Positions 51,332 to 59,599 of a stretch of 64,000 bases of DNA are shown here, piece by piece. The stretch lies in assembly GCA_021325515.1 (NCBI GenBank), contig JAJPHC010000035.1, positions 80,717 to 144,716 on the forward strand, written 5' to 3'. This DNA is from Acidobacteriota bacterium (GTDB lineage: Bacteria; Acidobacteriota; Thermoanaerobaculia; Gp7-AA8). A program made the translations under genes and the position numbers. The notes under the pieces were generated by a model. The model ran no database searches, was not told where the DNA came from, and saw nothing but the letters and a program-made list of their open reading frames with translations. Within the stretch, counting starts at the first letter, position 1; every line of letters begins with the position of its first letter.

Positions 51332-54112
51332 ATGCCCGATCCTCAGTTCTGGAGTACTGATCTTCACGAAGAGTTGCGCCAGTTGCGCAGGCGGCTCGCG
51401 GAGATCGAAGCGCACGAGCAGGAACGCGCTCGCGTAGAGGAACGGCTGCGCCGGCAGAACCGCTACCTCTCCGTCCTCTCCGATCTGACCGCGACGCTGA
51501 TGAAGCGTCTCGATCGCGGCGATCTGCTCAACGGCATCCTCGATCGCGTCAACTCGCTTCTCGACACGCCGCACAGCTTCATCGCGCTGACCGATCCGAA
51601 ATCCGATGCGCTCGAAGTCCGCGCGGCAACGGGCACGCTCCTCCCCACCATCGGCACGCAAATCCGAGGCAGCGCACGATCCGCGGCGCTGTTCCAGTGC
51701 TGCCGCTCGCTCGCTGAAATCGCACTCTCTTCCGAAGAGCAGAGCTTCGGCATCCTCGGCGTCGCGCGCCTCGACGACAAACCGTTCGACGAGGGCGACT
51801 ACGACGTCCTTCACCGCTTCGGCGAGCTCGCATCGATCGCCATCCGGAACGCCGGTCTCTTCGAGGCCGAGCATGGCGCGCGCGAACAGGCGGAGACGCT
51901 GCTCGAAGCGGCGAAGGCCGTCAACTCATCGCTGCGGCTTCATGACGTCCTGCAGACGATCCTCGCGCAGCTCGGCCGCGTCGTGCCGTGCGACAGCGCA
52001 TCCGTGCAGGAGTTGCGCGGCCGCGACGCGGTCGTCATCGCCGGCGTCGGCTTCGAGCACCTCGGCGAAATCATCGGCCTCCGCTTCGACATCGACAATT
52101 CCGAACTGCCGAACGGCGAAGTCGTGCGCTCGCGCAAGCCGACCATCATCGACGACGTGCTGCCGTTCCATGACTTTCGCAAAGCGAGTCCTACGGCGAC
52201 TCATGTTCGCTCCTGGATGGGCGTGCCGCTCATCGCCGCCGATCGCGTCGTCGGCCTCATCACACTCGACAAGAACGAGCCCTGCTTCTACACCACCGAT
52301 CATGCGCGGCTCGCCGTGGCGTTCGCAGCGCAGGCGGCGATCGCCATCGAGAACGCGCGCCTCTACGCGGCCGCACGCGACGAGAGCCTCGAGCGCAAGC
52401 GCGTCACCGAACGGCTGCAGCAATCCGAAGCGAGCTACCAGACGCTCGTCGAGCAACTGCCGGCGATCACGTATCGATGGTCGGATTCCGGCAGCAACAC
52501 CGGCTACATCAGCCCCCAGGTCGAGAGCCTCCTCGGATACACGCCTGAGGAATGGCTCGGCGACCCCGATCTCTGGTGGAAGGTGATTCATCCCGACGAT
52601 CGCAGGCGCGTGATGGACGCGATGCGCGAGAAGGATGCGGCGGGCAACGATCTCGGCATCACGCACCGTCTCGTCGCGCGCGATGGCCGTGTGCTCTGGT
52701 TTCAGAATCAGTCGAAGACGCTGTTCATCGATGGGAAGCCGGTCGAGACGCATGGCGTGATGCTCGATGTCACGCACCTCAAGCAGATCGAAGAGCGGCT
52801 GCTGCATGCGCGGCAGGATGCCGAGGGAAGAGCCGATCAGCTCGCGGCTCTGCAGTCGATCGCGCAGGTCCTGAACGAGAGCCTCGATCTGAATGTCGTC
52901 CTTCACGCGATCCTCGATCAGATCCGGCAGGTCATCGACTACGACATGGCCAGCATCCAGTTGCTCGACGGCGATTCCATGCGCGTCATCGCCGTGCGCG
53001 GCGTTTCGGAAACGGAGATCGGACGCGTGCGGCGGCTCGCCGACTATCCGTACAACAAGCGGCTGGCGACGGATGAACGCCCGGTCATTCTGGAGATCGG
53101 ACCGGAGGAGACGGCGTGGCGCGCCGACAGCGACTCTCTGCAGAACATCCGCTGCAACATCGGCATCCCGATGAAAGCGCGCGACCGGATCATCGGCGTC
53201 CTCATGCTCGACAGCACGAAGGCGGGGCGCTACACCGAGAAGGATCTGCGCATCGCGACGGCATTCGGGCGTCAGGCTGCCGTCGCCGTGGAGAACGCGC
53301 GGCTGTACACCGAAGCGCAGAAAGAGATTCAGGAGAGGATCCGCGCGGAAAAGGAGATGGTGCGCGCGAAGCAGGCGGCGGATGACGCGAACAAAGCGAA
53401 GAGCGCATTCCTCGCGATCATGAGCCACGAGCTCCGCACTCCGCTCAACGCCATCATCGGATTCTCAGCCGTGCTCGAATCGCGGCTGGCGGGGAGCCTG
53501 GAGGAGAAGCACGCCCGCTTTCTGCGCAATATCAATGTCTCCGGCGAGTATCTGCTGCACATCATCAATGACATCCTCGATCTCTCGAAGATCGAGGCCG
53601 GGAGGATGACGCTCGATCCGGAGATCGTCGATGTCGCCGATGCGATCGAGGCGATCTGCCGCGTGGTGAAGGGAACGGCGCTGGCCCGCAACATCGAGAT
53701 CAGAACCGACATCCCGCTGGAGCTCGACAATCTCTGGGCCGATCCGGTGCGCCTCAAGCAGATCCTCTACAACCTCCTCTCGAACGCCGTGAAGTTTTCA
53801 CCCGATGGGTCGACGGTGCTGACGCGTGCCCGCGCGCTGACTGCGAATCAGTCGCCGCTGCATCAGGAGTCGATCGAGATGTCGGTGATCGACCGCGGGC
53901 CGGGGATCGCGCCCGAACATCGCCAGATCATCTTCGAAGAATTCCGGCAACTGCAGAGCGACGCGAAGCGGCCGCAGGGAACAGGCCTCGGGCTCGCCCT
54001 CGTCAGCCGGCTCGCGCTCCTGATGGGCGGAACGGTCCGGCTGCGCAGCGACGTGGGAAAAGGGAGCGAGTTCTCCGTGATCCTGCCGAAAGAAGGACCG
54101 CGGCCTGGGTGA
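51332..54112 (+). CDS. GAF-GAF-PAS-GAF histidine kinase
   Basis: 926 residues from ATG 51332 (GAAGGG 7 bases upstream; a TTG at 51305 is less likely). Coiled coil (~10-40), GAF (~35-185, FGILGVARLDD), GAF (~190-350, VVGLITLDKNEP), PAS with PAC (~375-500, GYISPQVESLLGYTPEEW, WWKVIHPDD), GAF (~515-685, IIGVLMLDST), HisKA with H699 (AIMSHELRTPLNAI) and HATPase (NLLSNAVKFSPDG, DRGPGI, GTGLGLALV). No receiver is attached and no regulator gene is adjacent, so its partner lies elsewhere. Its core differs from the other kinases here (PLNAIIGF box), arguing for a separate origin. Confidence 0.92.
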   Translation: MPDPQFWSTDLHEELRQLRRRLAEIEAHEQERARVEERLRRQNRYLSVLSDLTATLMKRLDRGDLLNGILDRVNSLLDTPHSFIALTDPKSDALEVRAATGTLLPTIGTQIRGSARSAALFQCCRSLAEIALSSEEQSFGILGVARLDDKPFDEGDYDVLHRFGELASIAIRNAGLFEAEHGAREQAETLLEAAKAVNSSLRLHDVLQTILAQLGRVVPCDSASVQELRGRDAVVIAGVGFEHLGEIIGLRFDIDNSELPNGEVVRSRKPTIIDDVLPFHDFRKASPTATHVRSWMGVPLIAADRVVGLITLDKNEPCFYTTDHARLAVAFAAQAAIAIENARLYAAARDESLERKRVTERLQQSEASYQTLVEQLPAITYRWSDSGSNTGYISPQVESLLGYTPEEWLGDPDLWWKVIHPDDRRRVMDAMREKDAAGNDLGITHRLVARDGRVLWFQNQSKTLFIDGKPVETHGVMLDVTHLKQIEERLLHARQDAEGRADQLAALQSIAQVLNESLDLNVVLHAILDQIRQVIDYDMASIQLLDGDSMRVIAVRGVSETEIGRVRRLADYPYNKRLATDERPVILEIGPEETAWRADSDSLQNIRCNIGIPMKARDRIIGVLMLDSTKAGRYTEKDLRIATAFGRQAAVAVENARLYTEAQKEIQERIRAEKEMVRAKQAADDANKAKSAFLAIMSHELRTPLNAIIGFSAVLESRLAGSLEEKHARFLRNINVSGEYLLHIINDILDLSKIEAGRMTLDPEIVDVADAIEAICRVVKGTALARNIEIRTDIPLELDNLWADPVRLKQILYNLLSNAVKFSPDGSTVLTRARALTANQSPLHQESIEMSVIDRGPGIAPEHRQIIFEEFRQLQSDAKRPQGTGLGLALVSRLALLMGGTVRLRSDVGKGSEFSVILPKEGPRPG

Positions 54113-54113
54113 G

Positions 54114-54488
54114 CTAGCGGCTGCTCATCGCCCACATCTGCGCTTCGCTGAGCGATTCGAAAATGTGATGCTCCCACGGCGAATCGGCCGACTCTGCTTC
54201 GTAATAGATCGACAGCATCCGGATCAGATCGCTCGCAGCAGCGACCGCGACGCGCACGGAAGGAGTGACGCGCGCGGCGGCATGATCCATCTTCGCGAGA
54301 ACAGCCATGTCGTAGGACGACACGTCGAAGCGGTCGACGTTCATCAGATCGACGATCTGATAGCGAATGCCGCGAAACCGCGCGTCGCCGTAGACCTCGC
54401 GATTCGATTGAAGCAGTTCTTCTCCGGTGACGCGGCCCCAGTAGCGCCACGCCACACCATCAGTTGACCAGGTCGTCGAATAGGGCAC
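54114..54488 (-). CDS. SpoIIAA/STAS-like hypothetical protein
   Basis: 124 residues, GTG start at 54488 with GGGAGG 6 bases upstream. Features such as GVAWRYWGRVTGEELLQSN, RYQIVDLMNVDRFDVSSYDM and a helical C-terminus suggest a SpoIIAA-like (STAS-related) single domain. It could be a regulatory partner of the neighbouring convergent GAF kinase. No conserved phosphorylatable Ser is obvious. It follows the YdeI-like gene on the same strand, and its ribosome site lies near that gene's end. Confidence 0.65.
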   Translation of the reverse strand: MPYSTTWSTDGVAWRYWGRVTGEELLQSNREVYGDARFRGIRYQIVDLMNVDRFDVSSYDMAVLAKMDHAAARVTPSVRVAVAAASDLIRMLSIYYEAESADSPWEHHIFESLSEAQMWAMSSR

Positions 54489-54506
54489 TGCGCGCCTCCC
54501 GGACGC

Positions 54507-55091
54507 TCATCGCTCGTACTTCCAGTTCCGCGACTTTCCTTCGGCGATCCACTCCACGGCTTGCGCGATGCGGCGCGTGCGCGTATCCGCACCTTTCGCG
54601 CTGGTGATCCATTCGATGTACTCGCGCCGGTGACTCGGCGGAAAGGATTCGAACGCCGCCCGGGCCTTCCTGTTTTTCTCCAGCGCGCGTGCGAAATCGT
54701 CCGGCATCTCGAGCGGCGCCTTCGCCGCGCGCCTCGGCCGCGTCGGCTTCACCCCTTCGGCATTGAGCTTCGCGGCATCGCGGATCAGCGCGATGAGCTG
54801 CTTCCTGGGCGGAAGGTCATCGACCGAGGTGATTCGCCCGAGGCGATCGTTCTCTTCCCGTCCCGCCGCCGCCGGATTCCAGAATCGCATCGAGCAGTGC
54901 GCCTTGAATGCCGCCATGTTGCAGACGATGCCGTGGTGCTCGAAAAACGGCATGCTCCACTTCATCGTCTCTTCGATCTCGGGAATCGCGGCATGTGCCG
55001 CGTCGCGAATTGCGTTGAGGACCGGCCGGGCAAAGGGCGCGGCCTTTTCGATGTAAGCGTCGACGCGCGGATCGCGTTTGGACATGCGCAT
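54507..55091 (-). CDS. YdeI/OmpD-associated family protein (DUF1801 plus YdeI C-terminus)
   Basis: 194 residues. N-terminal DUF1801-like half (DPRVDAYIEKAAPFARPVLN, EETMKWSMPFFEHHGIVCNM, HCSMRFW) and C-terminal YdeI half (PDDFARALEKNRKARAAFES, PSHRREYIEWITSAKGADTR). This pairing is a common small cytoplasmic protein linked to envelope-stress or antimicrobial tolerance, with no defined biochemistry. The ATG may be 55091 or 55085. Confidence 0.85.
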   Translation of the reverse strand: MRMSKRDPRVDAYIEKAAPFARPVLNAIRDAAHAAIPEIEETMKWSMPFFEHHGIVCNMAAFKAHCSMRFWNPAAAGREENDRLGRITSVDDLPPRKQLIALIRDAAKLNAEGVKPTRPRRAAKAPLEMPDDFARALEKNRKARAAFESFPPSHRREYIEWITSAKGADTRTRRIAQAVEWIAEGKSRNWKYER

Positions 55092-55135
55092 ACTCTAGAC
55101 CGACTCCCGCCGGGCGCGGAGTTACGATACGCGCC

Positions 55136-55918
55136 ATGCATCGCCTGCTTCCTGCGCTCCTCCTCGTTTCGCTCCATGCCTCCGCCGCCGATACGAGCCT
55201 CGCCGATGCGCTGCGCGTCATCCAGAGCAAGGAGTACGTCGACCTCACGCACACCTTCAGCCCGTCGACTCCGGTGTGGTTCGGCTTCGGGCAGGCGACG
55301 ATGAGCGCGGCCTGCGATCCGAAAACGCACATGCCGTACACCCTCGAGAAGGATGGCTTCCGCACCACGTTCTACTCGATGGTCGGCCAGTACGGCACGC
55401 ACGTCGATCCTCCGGCACACTTCAGCGCGAGCGGCATGACGATGGATCAGATCCCGCTGAAGCAGATGATCCTCCCTCTCGTCGTGTTCGACATCACTCC
55501 CCTCTTCGGCAAGGATCCAAATCACGCTCTAACCATCGACGACATCCGGTCATGGGAGAAGGAGCACGGCCAGGTTCCCGCCGGTGCGTTCGCGGCATTG
55601 CGCACCGACATGAGCAAAGACTGGGACAGCAATCCGGCACGCTTCAAGCGGCAGCCCTTCCCGGCGTGGTCGCTCGCCGCGATCAGGTTTCTCTTCGATG
55701 AGCGCAGGATCACGGCCATCGGACACGAGTCGCTCGACACCGACACGACCGACACGATGGAATCGGAGACCTGGATCCTCAGGCAGAACCATTTCCAGAT
55801 CGAGGCGATGGCGAATCTCGACAAGGTGCCTGCGGCCGGCGCCGTCATCGTCGTGACGTGGCCGAAGGTCGAGCATGGATTCGGATTCCCGGCGCGCGCC
55901 TTCGCGATCCTTCCGTGA
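55136..55918 (+). CDS. Exported cyclase-family (kynurenine-formamidase-like) metal hydrolase
   Basis: 260 residues with a signal peptide (MHRLLPALLLVSLHASA). The family metal-binding motif is YGTHVDPPAHF (H89, D91, H95), preceded by YVDLTHTFSPSTPVWFG and followed by IGHESLDTD. This matches the cyclase/KynB-like fold, which hydrolyses amides or esters with Zn or Mn. Periplasmic members occur in many bacteria with unknown substrates. There is no Shine-Dalgarno sequence; TACGAT at 55123-55128 ends 7 bases before the ATG, suggesting a leaderless mRNA. An SDR gene follows after 7 bases, so a two-gene operon is likely. Confidence 0.87.
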   Translation: MHRLLPALLLVSLHASAADTSLADALRVIQSKEYVDLTHTFSPSTPVWFGFGQATMSAACDPKTHMPYTLEKDGFRTTFYSMVGQYGTHVDPPAHFSASGMTMDQIPLKQMILPLVVFDITPLFGKDPNHALTIDDIRSWEKEHGQVPAGAFAALRTDMSKDWDSNPARFKRQPFPAWSLAAIRFLFDERRITAIGHESLDTDTTDTMESETWILRQNHFQIEAMANLDKVPAAGAVIVVTWPKVEHGFGFPARAFAILP

Positions 55919-55925
55919 GAGCTCC

Positions 55926-56666
55926 ATGACCACACTCGCGAACCGCACGGCCATCGTCACAGGCGCAGGCTCCGGCATCGGACGCGCCGTCGCACTCGCC
56001 TACGCGCGCGCCGGCGCGAACGTCGTCGCCTCGGACATCGACGATCGATCGGGAATCGAGACGGCGAGTCTGGCGGGATCGAATGCGCTCTTCGTTCGCG
56101 CTGACGCGGCGAACGCGGACGATCACGAACGGCTCGTACGCGCAGCGGTCGAACGCTTCGGCGCGCTGCACATCGCCTGCAACAACGCCGGCATCGGCGG
56201 CGAAGTGAATCCCGTCGCGGAGATGACACTCGAAGGCTGGCAGCGCGTCATCGACATCAATCTCTCCGGCGTCTTCTACGCGATGCGCGCACAGATCCCG
56301 CGCATGCTCGAAGCGGGCGGCGGCTCGATCGTGAACATCGCGTCGATCTATGGAGCAGCCGGCGCAAAGAACGCAGCCGGCTACGTCGCCGCGAAGCATG
56401 GAGTCGTGGGGCTGACGAAAACCGCCGCGCTCGAATATGGAGCGCACGGCATCCGCGTGAACGCCGCCGGCCCCTCCTACACCGACACGCCGATGCTCAA
56501 CCGCTTGCCCGAGGAGAGGAGAACGTCCGTCGCGGCACTGCACGCGCTGGGACGCATCGCAAACGCGGAAGAAGTCGCGGCGCTGGTGCTCTGGCTTTCA
56601 AGCGATGCAGCCGCCTTCGTCACAGGAAGCTTCTATCCAGTCGATGGAGGATACCTGGCGCGCTAA
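55926..56666 (+). CDS. Short-chain dehydrogenase/reductase (SDR)
   Basis: 246 residues from ATG 55926. Classical SDR: cofactor loop TGAGSGIG, Asp (SDIDD) after strand 2 favouring NAD, NNAGIGG, catalytic Ser in VNIASIYG and YVAAK. The C-terminal FVTGSFYPVDGGYLAR is typical. It oxidises or reduces a hydroxyl/keto substrate in the cytoplasm, perhaps related to the cyclase product 7 bases upstream. Its TAA overlaps the convergent HAD gene's stop. Confidence 0.92.
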   Translation: MTTLANRTAIVTGAGSGIGRAVALAYARAGANVVASDIDDRSGIETASLAGSNALFVRADAANADDHERLVRAAVERFGALHIACNNAGIGGEVNPVAEMTLEGWQRVIDINLSGVFYAMRAQIPRMLEAGGGSIVNIASIYGAAGAKNAAGYVAAKHGVVGLTKTAALEYGAHGIRVNAAGPSYTDTPMLNRLPEERRTSVAALHALGRIANAEEVAALVLWLSSDAAAFVTGSFYPVDGGYLAR

Positions 56667-57400
56667 CAAGGATCACCCATCCGTCCCATCCGTCCCATCG
56701 GTCCCATGAGTCCCATCCGTCCCATCACCGCCGCCCCAAGCTCCGCAATCGTGCGAATCCGCGGACAATCCGCTTCGCCGTAAAGCCACGCCTCATCGAC
56801 AAGCACCGCGTGCAGTCCGGCGCCGCGCGCCCCGACGACGTCGATCTCATACAGGTCGCCGGTATGCACAGTCTCCTCGCGCGCCGCGCCTGAACGCTCG
56901 AGCGCGATCTCGAAAATGCGGCGGTCCGGCTTCTCGACACCCTCGAGCTCGGAGTCGATGATCACATCGAAGAAGGGCGTGAGACCGACGCGATCGAACA
57001 GCTTGTGCAGCGTGCCGTTCGCGTTGGAAACAACGACGAGTTGATATCCCGCCTCGCGCAGCGCGGCGAGCGCCGGCTTCACAAATGGAGGGACGATCTC
57101 CCACAGATTCTCACGGCGGTGATACGCGCGCACTTCGGCGAGCGCGGATTCCACCGCGTCTGTGAGGTCCACACCGGCCTCGAGCAGCACGAGCTCGAAA
57201 AACGATTTCGAGCGCTGCTGATCGGGCGCCGGCACGACCTGCGCCTCATTCAACGCGTAACGCGCAATCGGATCCGCGTCCACGAGCCGCGCGGGATCGA
57301 CATCGATGCCGCGCGCGCGCAGGACGTCGGCCACGCGATTCCAGTTCGGCCACACGAGGACGCCACCGGCGTCGAGAAAGAGAGTCCTGATCCGAGCCAT
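56663..57400 (-). CDS. HAD-superfamily hydrolase with repeat-encoded C-terminal tail
   Basis: 245 residues from ATG 57400. Motif I is FLDAGGVLV (nucleophile Asp; the usual second Asp is Gly, as in some HAD-IA/REG-2-like proteins), motif II VVVSNANGT, motif III Lys in VEKPDRRIF, motif IV HTGDLYEIDVVGARGAG. The enzyme core ends near TIAELGAAV; the final ~18 residues (repeats of MGR/MGL/MGP) are encoded by a 9-bp tandem repeat and are not part of the fold. It shares a short divergent promoter region with the PEBP gene. A small-molecule phosphatase is the likely role; the substrate is unknown. Confidence 0.87.
   Translation of the reverse strand: MARIRTLFLDAGGVLVWPNWNRVADVLRARGIDVDPARLVDADPIARYALNEAQVVPAPDQQRSKSFFELVLLEAGVDLTDAVESALAEVRAYHRRENLWEIVPPFVKPALAALREAGYQLVVVSNANGTLHKLFDRVGLTPFFDVIIDSELEGVEKPDRRIFEIALERSGAAREETVHTGDLYEIDVVGARGAGLHAVLVDEAWLYGEADCPRIRTIAELGAAVMGRMGLMGPMGRMGRMGDPC
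56676..56729 (+). repeat. 9-bp tandem repeat (six units) in the HAD gene
   Basis: Six 9-base units, all beginning CCCAT: three CCCATCCGT and variants CCCATCGGT, CCCATGAGT, CCCATCACC. Because the unit is a multiple of three, copy-number change would lengthen or shorten the HAD protein tail by Met-Gly-X triplets without a frameshift. Confidence 0.85.
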
Positions 57401-57427
57401 GGTTGCAGAGTATCCTGACTGATCATC

Positions 57428-57982
57428 ATGAACATGCGATCCGTTGTGGGAATCATCACGCTTCTGCTCGCTGGATGCGCCTCGCAGCAGCCGGGCACCT
57501 TCCGCCTCACCAGCAGCGCCTTCGCGGCTGGAGCAACGCTGCCCGACAACACGATGTTGAACGGGCTCGATTGCCATGGCGAAAACGTTTCGCCCGCACT
57601 TGCATGGAGCGGCGCGCCGGCGGAGACGAAGAGCTATGCGCTCATCCTCGATGATTACGAGGCGCGCGGCGGCGACGGCTTCATTCACTGGGTCGCCTAC
57701 AACATTCCGGCGACTGCGACTTCGCTCAGCGCGAACGCAGGAGCAGCGGAACCCGATCTCGCGGCGGGCGGCCGGCACGCGTACAACGATTTCCTGAAGC
57801 GGCGCTACGACGGGCCCTGTCCGCCGGAAGGTCCGCCGCACAAATACCGCTTCACCGTCTACGCGCTCGATCTGCCGGTGATCGACGATGCAGGCACGCC
57901 GATGACGTGGCGCAAACTGCGATTCATCATCCGCGGTCACGTGCTGGCGCAGGCGTCGCTCACGGGACTGCGCGGCCACTGA
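57428..57982 (+). CDS. PEBP/YbhB-family lipoprotein
   Basis: 184 residues. A lipoprotein signal (RSVVGIITLLLAGC, lipobox LAGC) directs it to the envelope. The mature part is a phosphatidylethanolamine-binding-protein fold of the YbhB/YbcL type: NGLDCHGENVSPALAWSGAP, the DDYEARGGDGFIHWVAYNIP ligand region, GGRHAYNDF, YDGPCPPEG and HKYRFTVYALD. The classic DPDAP is changed to DDYEA. The function is likely binding of an anionic ligand; the role is unknown. It is divergent from the HAD gene with 27 bases between starts. Confidence 0.9.
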   Translation: MNMRSVVGIITLLLAGCASQQPGTFRLTSSAFAAGATLPDNTMLNGLDCHGENVSPALAWSGAPAETKSYALILDDYEARGGDGFIHWVAYNIPATATSLSANAGAAEPDLAAGGRHAYNDFLKRRYDGPCPPEGPPHKYRFTVYALDLPVIDDAGTPMTWRKLRFIIRGHVLAQASLTGLRGH

Positions 57983-58002
57983 TCGAGCTGCTCGCGCCCT
58001 GA

Positions 58003-59541
58003 TCAGGAAACGCCGAGTGCTTTGAGCGCCTCGATGGGGCGGCGATCGGGAGCCATCAGCTTGTTCGCCGCGCGCAGGTTCTTCTCCGCATTCGCGCGAT
58101 CGCCGAGGGCGCGGTGGATCTCGCCGGCATAGAAGTAGGCAAGCCCGCACTCGGGCTCGATGCGGATCGCCTCCTGCAATTCCTCCAGCGACTTGCGCCC
58201 TGTCGGAATGAATGGCGACATCAGATAGCGGCAGTACGCCGCTTCCGCGCGATAGATCCCGCTCTGCGAGTCGCAGTCGGATGCGAATTCGAATTGCGTG
58301 AGCGCCTCGCGCAGCTTCCCCTGCTCTTTCAGCTCGATGCCCTTTCGATATTGCACGTCGGGATCGAGCAGATCCGTCTTGATCGTGAACTGCTGCGGCG
58401 CTGCCTGCCGCGCCTGCGCCTTCGTCCGCCGCTGGCTGGCCAGCGAGCGCCGCTCGTCGGGGTCGGAGAGCAGCGCATACGCCTTCGCCGCCGCGAGAAA
58501 CATCTCCTCCGCTTTTTCGGCCAGGGCGCGCAGTTCATCGTCTTCGCCGAACGGCCACGGCGCGAAGCGTTTCGCGAAGGCGAGATACGCGGCGTTGATC
58601 TGCAGCGGCGTCGCGTCATCGGCCAGACCGAACAGATCGAACGGATCCTTGCGCCGGTAATCGAGATAGACGCGCATCACGTCGTTGCGCAGCGCGTCGA
58701 TGGACTGCGCAGGGCGGGGCGCGGGTGCAACGGCTGGTTGGGGTGGCGCCGGTTTCGGTGGCGGTGGCGGCTGCTGCTGCGGCGGCGCTGTCTTCGGGAT
58801 CTGCTCCGCCGGCACGGCGGCGCCGAGGATGGCGAGGGCGTAGAGGAGACGAGTGATGTCCTCGAAGGGAAGTTGCGTCGCGTCCGCAATCTGATCGATG
58901 CGCGCGCGCTTCTTCAACGCTTCGAGCACGGCGGCATGCTTCGGCGCGAGCCGGATCTCGTCGATCGAGAAGCCGGGATCGGGATGAAGTCCCAGCGTCC
59001 TGCCGATGAGCGGACCGACGGACGCATCGATCTCGGCCTGACGCGCGAACTTCATGACGCCTGTGATGACGAGCTGCGGCACGCGCACCTTCAGCGGCGA
59101 GCCGACCTGCGGCACATCGAGCGAGAGTCCGAACTCGCCGTCGTGCCAGCCGAAACCATCCAGCAGCTTGCGCGCGAGATTCTGCTGCAGCGTGCGAAAG
59201 AGCTCGTACGGCGTCAGCACTCCATGCTCGATCAGAAGTTCGCCGAGAGGGACCTGCCGCGAATACGACTCGCTGAGAAACTGCGCGAGCTTGTCCGCCG
59301 GAAGCTTGTTCTGCGCGACGAGGAAACGGCCGAGCGTCTCGGTTGCCAGGTTCGAACGGCAGTCGACCGGCACCCCTTCTTCGAAAATGATCTGCTTCTC
59401 GAGCTGCTGGCGCTTGAGCTTCAGCACGCCGCTCCGCTTCTCGTGCGCGTACGCATACAGCACGACCGGATACGGCACCTGTCGCAGGTCGCCGCCGGCC
59501 ATCTGTGCGATCGCCTTCAGTTGCTCCCGGCTTGGAATCAA
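58003..59541 (-). CDS. PATAN (DUF4388)/J-like/TPR signalling protein
   Basis: About 512 residues if translation starts at TTG 59541; an ATG at 59601 would overlap the divergent gene's start and is less likely. Residues ~1-230: DUF4388/PATAN-type region (LIPSREQLKAIAQ, LKLKRQQLEKQIIFEEGVPV, LGELLIEHGVLTPYELF). A Pro-rich linker follows (~285-320), then a J-domain-like region (DPFDLFGLADDATPLQINAA; ALLSDPDERRSLA) in which the essential HPD is missing, and C-terminal TPR-like helices (KGIELKEQGKLREALTQFE, GLAYFYAGEIHRALGDRANA). PATAN proteins act in gliding or two-component output in other bacteria. No DnaK stimulation is expected without HPD. Confidence 0.8.
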   Translation of the reverse strand: MIPSREQLKAIAQMAGGDLRQVPYPVVLYAYAHEKRSGVLKLKRQQLEKQIIFEEGVPVDCRSNLATETLGRFLVAQNKLPADKLAQFLSESYSRQVPLGELLIEHGVLTPYELFRTLQQNLARKLLDGFGWHDGEFGLSLDVPQVGSPLKVRVPQLVITGVMKFARQAEIDASVGPLIGRTLGLHPDPGFSIDEIRLAPKHAAVLEALKKRARIDQIADATQLPFEDITRLLYALAILGAAVPAEQIPKTAPPQQQPPPPPKPAPPQPAVAPAPRPAQSIDALRNDVMRVYLDYRRKDPFDLFGLADDATPLQINAAYLAFAKRFAPWPFGEDDELRALAEKAEEMFLAAAKAYALLSDPDERRSLASQRRTKAQARQAAPQQFTIKTDLLDPDVQYRKGIELKEQGKLREALTQFEFASDCDSQSGIYRAEAAYCRYLMSPFIPTGRKSLEELQEAIRIEPECGLAYFYAGEIHRALGDRANAEKNLRAANKLMAPDRRPIEALKALGVS

Positions 59542-59570
59542 GTGCTTCTGATTGTAGACCGCCGGTTGGA

Positions 59571-59576
59571 TATAGT
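59571..59576 (+). promoter_or_regulatory. Putative -10 box of the secreted-protein gene
   Basis: TATAGT with start about 7 bases downstream, then GGAGG (59591-59595) and the ATG at 59600. The surrounding 16 bases (59567-59582) match 20871-20886 at 15 of 16 positions, the second site also carrying TATAGT on the plus strand. No good -35 box at 16-18 bases is seen here. Confidence 0.3.
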
Positions 59577-59599
59577 TTGCCGTCGAATCAGGAGGACTC

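Noticed and set aside
56676..56729. CRISPR-like array
   Set aside because: Units are 9 bases, directly abutting and without spacers; it is a simple tandem repeat.
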